The notes under the pieces were generated by a model. The model worked only from the letters and a program-made list of their open reading frames with translations, was not told where the DNA came from and did not search any database. Position numbers and translations under genes: made by a program. A DNA stretch of 64,000 nt from Archaeoglobus sp. UBA234. GTDB lineage: Archaea > Halobacteriota > Archaeoglobi > Archaeoglobales > Archaeoglobaceae. Within the stretch, counting starts at the first letter, position 1. Every line of letters begins with the position of its first letter. Where the stretch lies: NCBI GenBank assembly GCA_002494625.1, contig DACH01000005.1, forward strand, positions 123,591 to 187,590, in the 5' to 3' direction. This document shows positions 51,476 to 60,330 of the stretch, in pieces.

Positions 51476-53152
51476 ATGGCTGGAGAGATTGTATCAGCCC
51501 TTAAAATTGCCAGAGTTGAACTGAAGAAATCCAGGAAGAAGTATTCAAAATCCTCCTTTTTGATGCTGATACTCGTAGCGGTATTATCCTTTTCGATTCT
51601 TTTCTTTGCCATAACCAGCGGTATAAAGTCTGATTCTTATCTGTATGAGGTTTCTGGGACTGTAGTTGATGACTACAGGTTTGTTTATAGTGAAAGGCAG
51701 CCGGACTTGGTGATTTATAAAGCCCCGGGAGGTTATCAGGTAGTTGTATCGGGAAGTGATAAATCTCTTGCAGCAGTTGATGAGCTGAGAAAAATCATAA
51801 GGGATGACTACGAAGCCAGACTTTACAGTAGATATGGGATAGAAGCCTTTCCTGTGTTTGTGAAGGCAAATTTCCTTGAAAGAGATCTTCAGAGTGGAAT
51901 TCAACCCACCCTCCCTACAAACTTATCATCCATCTCTGAAATCGGGAATAAAATTGAAAAAAGTGAGATAGACCTTCCTGAACCAGAGAAAAAGAATGAA
52001 GCTCTGAGAATAGTCAAAGAGTCTTTTGAAAGCAGAATATCTCTCAAAGAGAAACTGGATTACACGACTCCAGAGGACTTTAGCCCTCAAAGTTTGTTGA
52101 AAAAGATGTTTCTTGCATTTTTCTTCATAATACCATCTTATTTCATGATTCAGCTTTTTTCAGCTTCAATGCTTGAAGATAAGGCTACAAGGAGGCTTGA
52201 TGTGCTGCTCTCGTCTCCTGTGAATCCATCAACAGTAATTGCCGGGAAAATGATTCCCTATCTGGTTTTTTCTGTGATTCTTGTTTTATCCGTTTCCCTT
52301 GTATTGGGTGAGAGTCCTCTCGCCTTAGTGTATGTTTTCCCCTTTATCCTTTTCGCCTTCTCTCTTCAAACATATATCGTGCTGATTTCGAGGAGTTACA
52401 AGGAAATGACTTTCCTCATTATGGTAACCTCCTTTTTAATAACTGCCTATCTTTTCATTCCAGCCATCTTCTCGGGTACAGTTCCTGTATCGAAGGTATC
52501 TCCCATAACAAACATGCTGGTTTTCTTTGAAAGTGGAAAATTTTCCTTGGAGGATTATCTGCTATCAACCTCACAGTTCTACCTTCTCTTTCTTGTTCTG
52601 ATGTTCACCTCTGTAAAAATGATGACACCGGAAATCATGCATTCCACAGCAGGAATAGGAGAAAAAATACTTTCTTCATTGGAGAGATGGATAAAGACCC
52701 CCTTAAAGTGTTTTATTGCATCAATTCTTTCAATACCCTTTGTCTTTATAGCCGAGTTCATGCTCATTTCAGTAATCTTCACGATGCCCTTTCAGTACTC
52801 AATTCCTGTGTTCATAATGTTCATTGCCATAGTTGAGGAACTCTTCAAGACATCTATCGTTCTCGCCTATTATCACAACTCCAAGAAATCAATTTTGAAG
52901 GCATCTTTCCTCACAGCTACGGGATTTTTTGTCGGAGAGAAAATACTTGCTCTAATCGAAATTGGGAGAACATATACCGAATTGCTTCTTGCAGGATACC
53001 TACTTTTACCCCTGTTTTTGCACATCCTCACGATAGTAATTTTCACCTTTATGCTGAAGAGAGGGTATTCCATTGCATACATATCAGCAGTTACCGTGCA
53101 TTTTGTCTATGATTATGCGGTAATTCTGATGCTTGGTTATGGAGGGATTTGA
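51476..53152 (+). CDS. ABC-2 permease fused to PrsW-type intramembrane protease
   Basis: 558 residues. The N-terminal part is a NatB-like exporter permease: helix SSFLMLILVAVLSFSILFFA, an external domain of about 150 residues, then six helices with LEDKATRRLDVLLSSPVNPS. About 400-558 is a PrsW-like unit with conserved acidic and histidine motifs in helices: IAIVEELFKTSIV, GFFVGEK, LFLHILTIVIFTFML and AVTVHFVYDYAV. It may couple export to membrane proteolysis. GGGGGAGTGAG precedes the ATG; the next permease starts 1 nt after its stop. Confidence 0.83.
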   Translation: MAGEIVSALKIARVELKKSRKKYSKSSFLMLILVAVLSFSILFFAITSGIKSDSYLYEVSGTVVDDYRFVYSERQPDLVIYKAPGGYQVVVSGSDKSLAAVDELRKIIRDDYEARLYSRYGIEAFPVFVKANFLERDLQSGIQPTLPTNLSSISEIGNKIEKSEIDLPEPEKKNEALRIVKESFESRISLKEKLDYTTPEDFSPQSLLKKMFLAFFFIIPSYFMIQLFSASMLEDKATRRLDVLLSSPVNPSTVIAGKMIPYLVFSVILVLSVSLVLGESPLALVYVFPFILFAFSLQTYIVLISRSYKEMTFLIMVTSFLITAYLFIPAIFSGTVPVSKVSPITNMLVFFESGKFSLEDYLLSTSQFYLLFLVLMFTSVKMMTPEIMHSTAGIGEKILSSLERWIKTPLKCFIASILSIPFVFIAEFMLISVIFTMPFQYSIPVFIMFIAIVEELFKTSIVLAYYHNSKKSILKASFLTATGFFVGEKILALIEIGRTYTELLLAGYLLLPLFLHILTIVIFTFMLKRGYSIAYISAVTVHFVYDYAVILMLGYGGI

Positions 53153-53153
53153 A

Positions 53154-54215
53154 ATGGTAGAGCAAAAAGAAAGTTCAGGGATTAAAAGGGCAATCGTTAT
53201 CGCACTCAAGGATTTAAGGATGATGCTTAGAGAGAGAACATTTGTCACTGTGATAATGCTGCTTATATTTGTTGCATCCTTCGCATCCGTTCTGACTTTC
53301 GGTCTCCTCATCATGTATAATCCGGCCTATCTCGATATTTTTTTTGAAAAAGAGATAAAAGTAGGTGTTGCAGGGAAAGCTCCTGTCCTCGAATCTTTTC
53401 TCAATGCTGAGCATTATGACTCACTCAATGATGCTCTTGAGGATTTTTACAGTGGAAAGGTGGATATTGTGCTCTGGCTACCATCAGAGGACATCAATGG
53501 AGAGAATTTTATTCAGGTTTTCATGCCAAAGGATGAAATTACATCTATTCAAGCATCTGTTTTTATCAAGAAGAAGCTCATTGAGTATCAGAACTATCTC
53601 AGAAAGCTTAGAGGGATACCTGAAGAGGAGAAGCTATCTGTGTTCACACCGGATTTCACACCCCTGAATGTTCCCGAAGGTGTTTCAATGGTTTTCAAGT
53701 TCATCTATGTTGTGCTTATACCCCTTATGATGATTACAACAGCTGTAATCGCTTCAGGACTCTTAATTGACCTCATTACTGAGGAAAGGGAAACTGAGAC
53801 TCTCATTCCATTGCTTGCTGCTGCTGAAGGGAGTGAAATAATAACGGGAAAAATGATGGCAGCGGTTATTCTTCCAGTTCTGCTGACACCGTTATGGCTA
53901 TTTCTTCTGATGATAAATGGTGTTGAGATTGCCAACTTTTTTGCAGTTCTCTCAATCGCCTATGCATTCTCCTTTTTTATGATTTCTCTTTCTGCTCTGA
54001 TTGTTACTTTTTTTAGGGATAGAGAGAGAAGCCAGCTTGTTTTCTCCATTGTAACTGTTGGCTTGATGCCTATCCTTTTCATTCATCCCTTTATGCCTGC
54101 TGCGATGATAACGAGAATCTCTGCTGGTTCAGAGTACGGAATTGAGTTCTCTCTTCTCCACCTTTTTGGTGGACTTCTGGCACTTCTGATATCAAGGAAA
54201 CTCTTTAGACTTTAG
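53154..54215 (+). CDS. ABC-2 type permease
   Basis: 353 residues: an N-terminal helix (VIMLLIFVASFASVLTFGLL), an external domain of about 120 residues (FLNAEHYDSLNDALEDFYSG), then five or six helices. The cytoplasmic loop DLITEERETETLIPLLAAAEG is the coupling-helix signature of this family. ATG 53154 comes directly after the PrsW-fusion stop; GGAGGGATTTGAA carries the Shine-Dalgarno. It pairs with the ATPase at 50528 and the permease at 51476 to make a heteromeric exporter; substrate unknown. Confidence 0.88.
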   Translation: MVEQKESSGIKRAIVIALKDLRMMLRERTFVTVIMLLIFVASFASVLTFGLLIMYNPAYLDIFFEKEIKVGVAGKAPVLESFLNAEHYDSLNDALEDFYSGKVDIVLWLPSEDINGENFIQVFMPKDEITSIQASVFIKKKLIEYQNYLRKLRGIPEEEKLSVFTPDFTPLNVPEGVSMVFKFIYVVLIPLMMITTAVIASGLLIDLITEERETETLIPLLAAAEGSEIITGKMMAAVILPVLLTPLWLFLLMINGVEIANFFAVLSIAYAFSFFMISLSALIVTFFRDRERSQLVFSIVTVGLMPILFIHPFMPAAMITRISAGSEYGIEFSLLHLFGGLLALLISRKLFRL

Positions 54216-54216
54216 C

Positions 54217-55245
54217 TCAGAACGGGCTTGCCCAGCTCTCGTCATCCTTGTATACCTTTTCATCGATGATCATTTCACCCTCTACAATAGGCTTCGGCTC
54301 CTTTACAGCCTCAATTCTGAAGAGGGTGGAATTATACCAGTCCCAGTCCACATTGTAGCCGAGTTTTTCAACTATTGGCAGTTTCTCCTGAAATCTGAAA
54401 AAGTTCTTCTCTTCTTGTGGATAGACATTGAAGTGTCTTTTAAGGTCGGTTATTACAAACCCCATATCCATTATCATTCTCTGAATCTCGTACCACTTTC
54501 TTCTTGATGCTTCGAGGGTTGTGATTCCAAAGTAACCAGAACACCCCACTCCTCTGAGTGTGGAAACCCCTCTTGAAAGAAAGAGTTTCAGGCCGGGAAT
54601 TGTTTCAACAGGGTCGGTAACAAAGACATCGAATTTCCTCTTTAAATCCTCAGGAAAAGCCTGTTGCACATCATAACGGAGTGCTTCAACCCGTAAACCT
54701 TTTTCCTCAGCAATTCTATTTATGTAATCTACAAGTCTCTCATCAATGTCAACAGCTACTACTTTTTTTGGAAGTTCAGTGAGTCCTGCAGCTATACTGA
54801 GCAAGTCGTCATCCCCGACAACGAATATGTTTGATCCGGCAAGCTCACCTCTGTCGTAGATAAACTCGACTCTTCTCATTACTCCTTCTGCGCTGATAAA
54901 ACCCTGGTCGAAGTCCTCTACCGCTTCAGGCCTCTGGCTGCAAATTTCCCTGTACTCTCTGAAAATTTTGGAAAATTCGTCTGTAATTTCAATCCCTGTA
55001 CCATCACATTGTTTACAGTAAATGTTGCCCATGAATTCTATATCACCCGCAACCTCGTCTCCTTTCTCTGTAATCTCTACCATCCCATCCACTATTTTGA
55101 TTATTTCTTCTTTTTCCATTTCTTTCAGAAGATCGAAAATCTCTGGAAGACTTGCATCCTGAAGGTAGAGGATTTCATAAACGCTTGCTTTACCTTTTTT
55201 CAGTCTTTGGAGTATCTGTTTTTTTATTCTTTCCATTTCACTCAT
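54217..55245 (-). CDS. bpsA: N(4)-bis(aminopropyl)spermidine synthase (branched polyamine synthase)
   Basis: DUF43-type aminopropyltransferase of 342 residues. Winged-helix N-terminus (about 1-70), CKQCDGTGIEI zinc-like pair, catalytic IFVVGDDDLLSIA and VFVTDPVETIPGLKLFLSRG, and GYFGITTLEASRRKWYEIQR. It makes branched polyamines that stabilise nucleic acids in hyperthermophiles. GGTGATAAG precedes the ATG. It follows speD by 36 nt, which supplies the aminopropyl donor; the pair forms a polyamine operon. Confidence 0.93.
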   Translation of the reverse strand: MSEMERIKKQILQRLKKGKASVYEILYLQDASLPEIFDLLKEMEKEEIIKIVDGMVEITEKGDEVAGDIEFMGNIYCKQCDGTGIEITDEFSKIFREYREICSQRPEAVEDFDQGFISAEGVMRRVEFIYDRGELAGSNIFVVGDDDLLSIAAGLTELPKKVVAVDIDERLVDYINRIAEEKGLRVEALRYDVQQAFPEDLKRKFDVFVTDPVETIPGLKLFLSRGVSTLRGVGCSGYFGITTLEASRRKWYEIQRMIMDMGFVITDLKRHFNVYPQEEKNFFRFQEKLPIVEKLGYNVDWDWYNSTLFRIEAVKEPKPIVEGEMIIDEKVYKDDESWASPF

Positions 55246-55281
55246 CTTATCACCATAAAAAATGAAAATAGCTGGTAAAAC

Positions 55282-55620
55282 TCAACCACGGTCGAGAATA
55301 TAGTGGCGATAGGACTTTGGCTTGAACTTTTCGACAAAAAGGCGAAATGCTTTTTCTGTTTTCGAAGTATCGCCACATGTAAAAATGTCGAGGTTTATAA
55401 GCCCATATTCAGGCCAGGTATGGATAGAAACATGAGATTCAGCAATTAAAACAATACCTGTTACTCCATGCGGATTAAACTGTTTGTAGACTGAGCCAAC
55501 TCTTGTAAGCTCAGCTTTATCCACCACCTCCTCCACAATAGCCCTCACTGTTTCCTCTCTGGAGATCAACTCCTCTGGTACCCCATAAAACTCCGCAATT
55601 ATGTGCCTCCCCACTATCAT
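55282..55620 (-). CDS. speD: S-adenosylmethionine decarboxylase proenzyme
   Basis: 112 residues, class 1B size. The pyruvoyl cleavage site is IAESHVSIHTWPEYG (Glu-Ser bond), with catalytic His in that motif and Cys in DIFTCGDTSK. It makes decarboxylated SAM for bpsA directly downstream. ATG 55620 is chosen behind GGTGATAGCG; the earlier GTG 55629 lies inside that site. Confidence 0.95.
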   Translation of the reverse strand: MIVGRHIIAEFYGVPEELISREETVRAIVEEVVDKAELTRVGSVYKQFNPHGVTGIVLIAESHVSIHTWPEYGLINLDIFTCGDTSKTEKAFRLFVEKFKPKSYRHYILDRG

Positions 55621-56180
55621 CGCTATCACCCATTTTTTTCACCACCTTTACCTTCTGATTGATCATCCTACCAGACCTCAGGATGAATATCGTGACGCAA
55701 ATCTATTAAGCCCATTGATTTTTAAAGTTTTCGTCATTTTTTCCAATAAATTGAGTATTAATCAGGTTAATTTTGATTTATTTCCTTTGTTTTCTGTTGA
55801 AAATAAATGAAAACCAGTTTTTTTGATTTATTTCCTTTGAAAGCTTTTTTCAGACGAACAGGGAACTCGATGGCACACCACAATATGGCTTTTTTATTTA
55901 AATATGTGTTGAAAATTGAGGCAAACTCGATCAGTAGTAGTTATGAAAAAGCATGGTCTAAAAGACACTCTGAACCCCATCTACCAGAAAATTTATCTAT
56001 GGTATTTCTAAAGCCAAATCATCAGTTATGTGTATCTCTGTTCGTCTTTTAATTGATTTTTAAACTCATTCTTGATTAAAGGCAGAGTTGAAGATTTTCA
56101 CATTACTTTAATGAAAAATTAGGTTCACCCCAAATTATTTAAATACATCTTTTCTGCAAGAGTCAAAGGGGGTCGATAGT
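55621..56180. other. 560-bp intergenic region with a 19-bp direct repeat
   Basis: TTTTGATTTATTTCCTTTG occurs at 55771-55789 and exactly 50 nt on at 55821-55839. The 81-codon frame at 55807-56052 lacks a Shine-Dalgarno and looks like chance. The last part, AAATTATTTAAATAC (about 56133-56147), is the probable promoter of the polyferredoxin gene. Confidence 0.4.
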
Positions 56181-56711
56181 TTGGTGGAAATTGAAATTCC
56201 TGAGAACTATAACGGACATCCTGTGTATACACTGGAGAACTGCACCTCTTGCAAGGCATGTCAGAGAGCATGTAAGCCTAAGGCGATAGAGATTGAGGTG
56301 GACGCAAAGTCTGATGGCAGGAAGATTCTGAAGTCCTATATTCTTGATTTCGGGAAGTGCAATTTCTGCGGAGAATGCGCAAAGAAATGTCCAAACGATA
56401 CGATAGTGATGGTTGAGGATTTTGAGAGGATGAAAAATCTTGTCGGAGAGGAGATTTTTAACATCGAGAAGTTTATGGAGCTTAAAAAAGAGTTAAAACT
56501 CAGAGAATTTGAAAGAGCAGCGTTTACACAGCCTGAAAACTGCATTGGGTGTCAGCTCTGCGTGCTTACCTGTCCTGTTAATGCCATCAGTGCATTAAAA
56601 GAGGATACAAGAGTTGAGATAACAATCAACCCTGAAGTCTGCGGTGGCTGTGGAGAGTGCATAAGGAACTGTCCAGCCTTTGCTCTTGGGTTTGTCGATT
56701 ATGAGGGGTGA
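56181..56711 (+). CDS. polyferredoxin with four [4Fe-4S] motifs
   Basis: 176 residues with four cluster motifs: CTSCKACQRACKPKAI, CNFCGECAKKCPNDTI, CIGCQLCVLTCPVNAI and CGGCGECIRNCPAFAL. Two ferredoxin units flank a helical linker (about 90-115). It is an electron carrier, most likely the partner of the F420-binding FrhB-like protein that begins 5 nt after its stop. Start TTG 56181 or GTG 56184 (behind GGGGGTCG); the second is equally possible. Confidence 0.9.
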   Translation: MVEIEIPENYNGHPVYTLENCTSCKACQRACKPKAIEIEVDAKSDGRKILKSYILDFGKCNFCGECAKKCPNDTIVMVEDFERMKNLVGEEIFNIEKFMELKKELKLREFERAAFTQPENCIGCQLCVLTCPVNAISALKEDTRVEITINPEVCGGCGECIRNCPAFALGFVDYEG

Positions 56712-56715
56712 TGAG

Positions 56716-57741
56716 ATGGTGTTCTCGCATGTAGTCCAACTTCCTGAGAAGATCAATGAGTTGAAATATTTTGGAAATCTGAAGGAAAAAGTTATAGATT
56801 CAGGTCTATGCAGTCACTGCGGTACATGCACTGTAATCTGTCCGGTTTACGGAATCCAAGCTGGAGATAAGCCTATTGAATTCCCGGATTGGGAGAAAGA
56901 GTGCATTGATTGCGGTAGCTGTGTTAAGGTCTGCCCTAGATGGGATTACAAGCCATTGAGTGGGGTTGGAGACTATATTGAATTAATTGCAGCGAAGTCC
57001 AAGAGATTCAGTGGACAGGATGGTGGCATGGTTACAGAAATAATGGCTGCAGCCCTTGAGATGGAGGTAATTGACGCATCACTTTTTGTAGATAGAGATG
57101 AAGAGTGGAGAACGAAAATTGTAACAATCAGAAAACCAAAACAGCTTGAAAAGGGAACTGCCAGTGGAACAAAATACAGCTTTGCAGATGTTATGCCGGA
57201 AATGCGGAAAGCTGTTTTCAGAGCGAGAAAGGGGGTGGGTATGGTCGGCACTCCCTGCATGGTTTCAGGGTTAAGAAATATTCAGTCCGAGGTTACAAGC
57301 TTCAGAGAAAATGTTAAACTTGCGGTTGCACTTTTCTGTACGGAGAACTTTTACTGGCATCAGCTGAGAGATTTCCTTGCAAATAAAGAAATAGATCTGA
57401 GGAAGGCTGTTAAGACAGATATCACTAAAGGAAAGTTCATTGTAACCTTTGAAGATGGGGAGGAAATAAGTTTCTCTGTGAAGGAACTTGATGAAATCAT
57501 CCCTTCTGGATGTAAATTCTGCATCGATTTCACAGGGATTGAGAGCGATGTGAGTGTCGGGAGTGTTGGAAGTGATGCAGGCTATTCAACTGTAATTGTC
57601 AGAAGTAAAACTGGAAAGGAAATACTTGACTTCATCAGAGAGCAGGGTTATGCAGATTTCGGAGAGGCAGATCTCACTGCTGTTGAGAAACTTGCAAACT
57701 TCAAGATAAAGAAGAACAGAAAGAATCTTGAAGGAATTTAA
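56716..57741 (+). CDS. F420-binding FrhB/FqoF-like iron-sulfur flavoprotein
   Basis: 341 residues of the coenzyme F420 hydrogenase/dehydrogenase beta family. N-terminal clusters CSHCGTCTVICPVYG and CIDCGSCVKVCPRW, then SKRFSGQDGGMVTEIM, GTASGTKYSFAD, GVGMVGTPCMVSGLR and PSGCKFCIDFTGIESDVSVGSVG. This family oxidises F420H2 through FAD and clusters. With the polyferredoxin it may form a stand-alone F420H2:ferredoxin-type electron-transfer pair; no hydrogenase or Fqo genes are nearby. ATG 56716 follows GGGGTGATGAG. Confidence 0.9.
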   Translation: MVFSHVVQLPEKINELKYFGNLKEKVIDSGLCSHCGTCTVICPVYGIQAGDKPIEFPDWEKECIDCGSCVKVCPRWDYKPLSGVGDYIELIAAKSKRFSGQDGGMVTEIMAAALEMEVIDASLFVDRDEEWRTKIVTIRKPKQLEKGTASGTKYSFADVMPEMRKAVFRARKGVGMVGTPCMVSGLRNIQSEVTSFRENVKLAVALFCTENFYWHQLRDFLANKEIDLRKAVKTDITKGKFIVTFEDGEEISFSVKELDEIIPSGCKFCIDFTGIESDVSVGSVGSDAGYSTVIVRSKTGKEILDFIREQGYADFGEADLTAVEKLANFKIKKNRKNLEGI

Positions 57742-58535
57742 CGGAAAAGATTTAGTTGGAATTTTAACCGGATTTTATTTTATTTTTTATCATATAGCTG
57801 GTATATGTTGTGTAATCATCGCTATTTTGGAACTGACAGGAATTTGATTGTTAAAAGGCTTGTGAAAGTTAACATTGGGTAGGGATGGACTCTTTTATGC
57901 GTGAGCATTCTTCTGTGATCGCTTTTCCATCTCAGTCACATGCTCAGTTTGATATTGCCTCTCTCGGTTCTTCAAATCTCACGAGACTTTCTTTCATAGG
58001 TTTTGGTGGATCACTGGAAAGATAGACAATGGTTGTTTATATCCACATCACTCTTATCTTTGGATCTTCTGGACTCCAACACCAACAAAATCTTTCAGTT
58101 TAATTATATACTTAAAATCTCATTTTATATACTCTAAATCAAAAAGATTATTTTTAGAACAAAATATATGATTTTTAAGACGGATGTACCAAGGAATATG
58201 AAGAAACATCTGATGCAGTGAGTTTTAATGAATCAGACAGTCCCACAAAAACCTCACAAAAACAACCTTTCTACGATTTTCCCCGGCTTTTTTGATAAAA
58301 ATCTTATTCTCTTTTTAATATCACATGTGGATTGATTTACTTTTCCGCTATCATTTTTATTTACCATCTATTAGCGTCTCCTTTTTTCTTTTCCAAGATT
58401 TTCTAAGATTTTACATCTGATAGCTCTTTATTGTCAGGTTCTATGCAGAGATCTGTTGAAGTGGGAGATTATTTCGGGAAAATACAGGATTTGAGATTTA
58501 GGAAAACTTTTTTTATCTCCGGTTTATTTCCCGAT
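57742..58535. other. 794-bp gap, no gene recognised
   Basis: AT-rich with many stops in all frames. On the minus strand near 57900-58030 a short piece reads KPMKESLVRFEEPREAIS with flanking stops, perhaps a gene remnant. A TTTTTTTATCTCC run (about 58508-58520) lies about 25 nt before argB. I see no RNA fold or repeat I can support. Confidence 0.35.
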
Positions 58536-59408
58536 ATGGAAAATGTGAAGGTTCTTGTTGAAGCCCTCCCCTATATCAGGGATTTTCATGGTTCAACAAT
58601 GGTAATCAAGTTTGGCGGGCATGCAATGGTGAATGAAAAAATCATGGAGAACACTATCAAGGACATCCTGTTGCTTTATTTTGTGGGTATCAAGCCAATT
58701 GTTATTCATGGTGGGGGTCCGGAGATCTCGGAGAAGATGGAAAAACTTGGGTTGAAACCCAAATTTGTTGATGGACTCAGAATTACTGATGAGGAAACTC
58801 TTGAGGTAGTTCAGATGGTTCTTGATGGTAAGATAAACTCCAAGATCGTTTCCACCTTTATAAAAAATGGTGGAAAGGCTGTTGGAATTTCAGCAAAAGA
58901 TGGTCTGCTTGTTGTTGCCAAGAAGAAAACAATAAAGAAGAGGGTTGGGGGAGAAGAGGTCGAGCTAGATCTTGGTTATGTAGGCGAGTCCGAGTTCGTA
59001 AATCCAGATATCCTAAGAATTCTTGTTGACAACAACTTCATACCAGTGGTGTCACCAATCGCTGCAGACAAAGAGGGCAGGGTGTTTAATCTGAATGCAG
59101 ACATTGTTGCAGGACACATAGCCGGAGCCGTAAAGGCAAAGAAGCTCATCATGCTCACGGATGTTCCTGGGCTCCTCGAAAATTCTGATGATCCAGCCTC
59201 CCTTATTTCAAGGATAAATTTGTCAGATCTTGAGAAAATGCTCGGTGAGGGTAGGATCATGGGAGGAATGATTCCAAAGGTTGAGTCAGTCATTGTTGCA
59301 CTGAAAGAAGGTGTGGAAAAGGCACACATCATAGATGGTTCAAAGGAGCACTCGATCCTGATAGAACTTTTCACAAAGGAAGGGATTGGCACAATGGTGG
59401 AGAGATAG
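58536..59408 (+). CDS. argB: acetylglutamate kinase
   Basis: Phosphorylates N-acetylglutamate in arginine synthesis. 290 residues: VIKFGGHAMVNE, PIVIHGGGPEISEKMEKLGL, FVDGLRITDEETLEVVQMVLDG-type substrate site, NADIVAGHIAGAVKAKKLIMLTD-type ATP site, GGMIPKVES and GTMVER end. ATG 58536 is chosen because the family starts NVKVLVEALPYI; the upstream frame to 58431 is unconserved. Confidence 0.95.
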   Translation: MENVKVLVEALPYIRDFHGSTMVIKFGGHAMVNEKIMENTIKDILLLYFVGIKPIVIHGGGPEISEKMEKLGLKPKFVDGLRITDEETLEVVQMVLDGKINSKIVSTFIKNGGKAVGISAKDGLLVVAKKKTIKKRVGGEEVELDLGYVGESEFVNPDILRILVDNNFIPVVSPIAADKEGRVFNLNADIVAGHIAGAVKAKKLIMLTDVPGLLENSDDPASLISRINLSDLEKMLGEGRIMGGMIPKVESVIVALKEGVEKAHIIDGSKEHSILIELFTKEGIGTMVER

Positions 59409-59462
59409 AAAGGGAAAATTCAAAGAGGTAAAGATGAAGTTTAAACAAAAAGAGGTGGGAGA

Positions 59463-60254
59463 TTGAAAAAGTTCGAATTTCGAGTAGGAATTCAACCTGA
59501 TGTAAATCACTCTCTCAGAAAAGCCTTTGAATTTGCTCGCGAAAATGATTTTGACCATCTCGAGCTGTTAATGGATCATCCAGAGTATCATTTTGAGGCT
59601 GTTAGTGCTGCAGAGATTCTGGAGCTGAAAGGAATTTTTGAAGTGGATGTTCTTTTTCATGCCTCATCAACCTCCACAAACTTCCTTTCAATAAGCTCTG
59701 AGATGAGAAAGGCAAGCTACAGAGAGCTTGAAAGAACAATTAATTTTGCTAGGAAATGTGGAGCAGAGCTTGTAACCTTCCATCTTGGGTGGAATCCAGG
59801 TTTTATAACATCTGAGGGTTTTATTTTCAAAAAAGAATGGTATTCTAAGCACAATTACAGGGTCATCACTGATGAAATGATACCATTTCTGAAGACAGTT
59901 GATACAAGCCTTTTAGCTCTCGAAAATACCATTGAAATGGATGACAGGACAGAAGAGGCTTTAAAACTGCTTTTCAGCAATACGGACATTAATCTTACAT
60001 TGGATATTGGTCACAGCAATCTGAGAGGTCATGAGCTCTTCTGGAATAACTTTGAGAGGGTTATTAATATCCATCTTCACGATAACAGCGGTGATTATGA
60101 CAGGCACCTTCCACTCGGGAGGGGGAGTGTTAACATCGATAGAATTGATTTCAGCACCTACAATGGTTTTCTGACCTTTGAACTGAGGAATGAAAAAGCA
60201 ATCCTTGAATCCAAAAGCTTCTTTGAGGATTATTTAAGCTCGAGATATGGGTAA
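59463..60254 (+). CDS. sugar phosphate isomerase/epimerase-like TIM-barrel protein
   Basis: 263 residues, AP-endonuclease-2-like barrel: DHLELLMDHPEYHF, ELVTFHLGWNPG, LLALENTIEMDDRTE, NLTLDIGHSNLRG and INIHLHDNSGDYDRHLPLGRG give the Glu, Asp and His metal ligands. Either an isomerase/epimerase or a DNA-repair endonuclease IV relative; the short length and the motif HLPLGRG favour the isomerase class. TTG 59463 behind AGGTGGGAGA is the start; no in-frame ATG is nearby. Confidence 0.8.
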   Translation: MKKFEFRVGIQPDVNHSLRKAFEFARENDFDHLELLMDHPEYHFEAVSAAEILELKGIFEVDVLFHASSTSTNFLSISSEMRKASYRELERTINFARKCGAELVTFHLGWNPGFITSEGFIFKKEWYSKHNYRVITDEMIPFLKTVDTSLLALENTIEMDDRTEEALKLLFSNTDINLTLDIGHSNLRGHELFWNNFERVINIHLHDNSGDYDRHLPLGRGSVNIDRIDFSTYNGFLTFELRNEKAILESKSFFEDYLSSRYG

Positions 60255-60330
60255 GTCGAAAGAACTGGTAGGGTATTTGCGGTCAATTTAATAAGCAGTT
60301 TAGATCTCAGTTGTACAGGAGGATGGTACT

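Noticed and set aside
55807..56052. 81-codon frame as a gene
   Set aside because: No Shine-Dalgarno, overlaps a 19-bp direct repeat, and the product has no regular pattern; looks like chance in AT-rich DNA.
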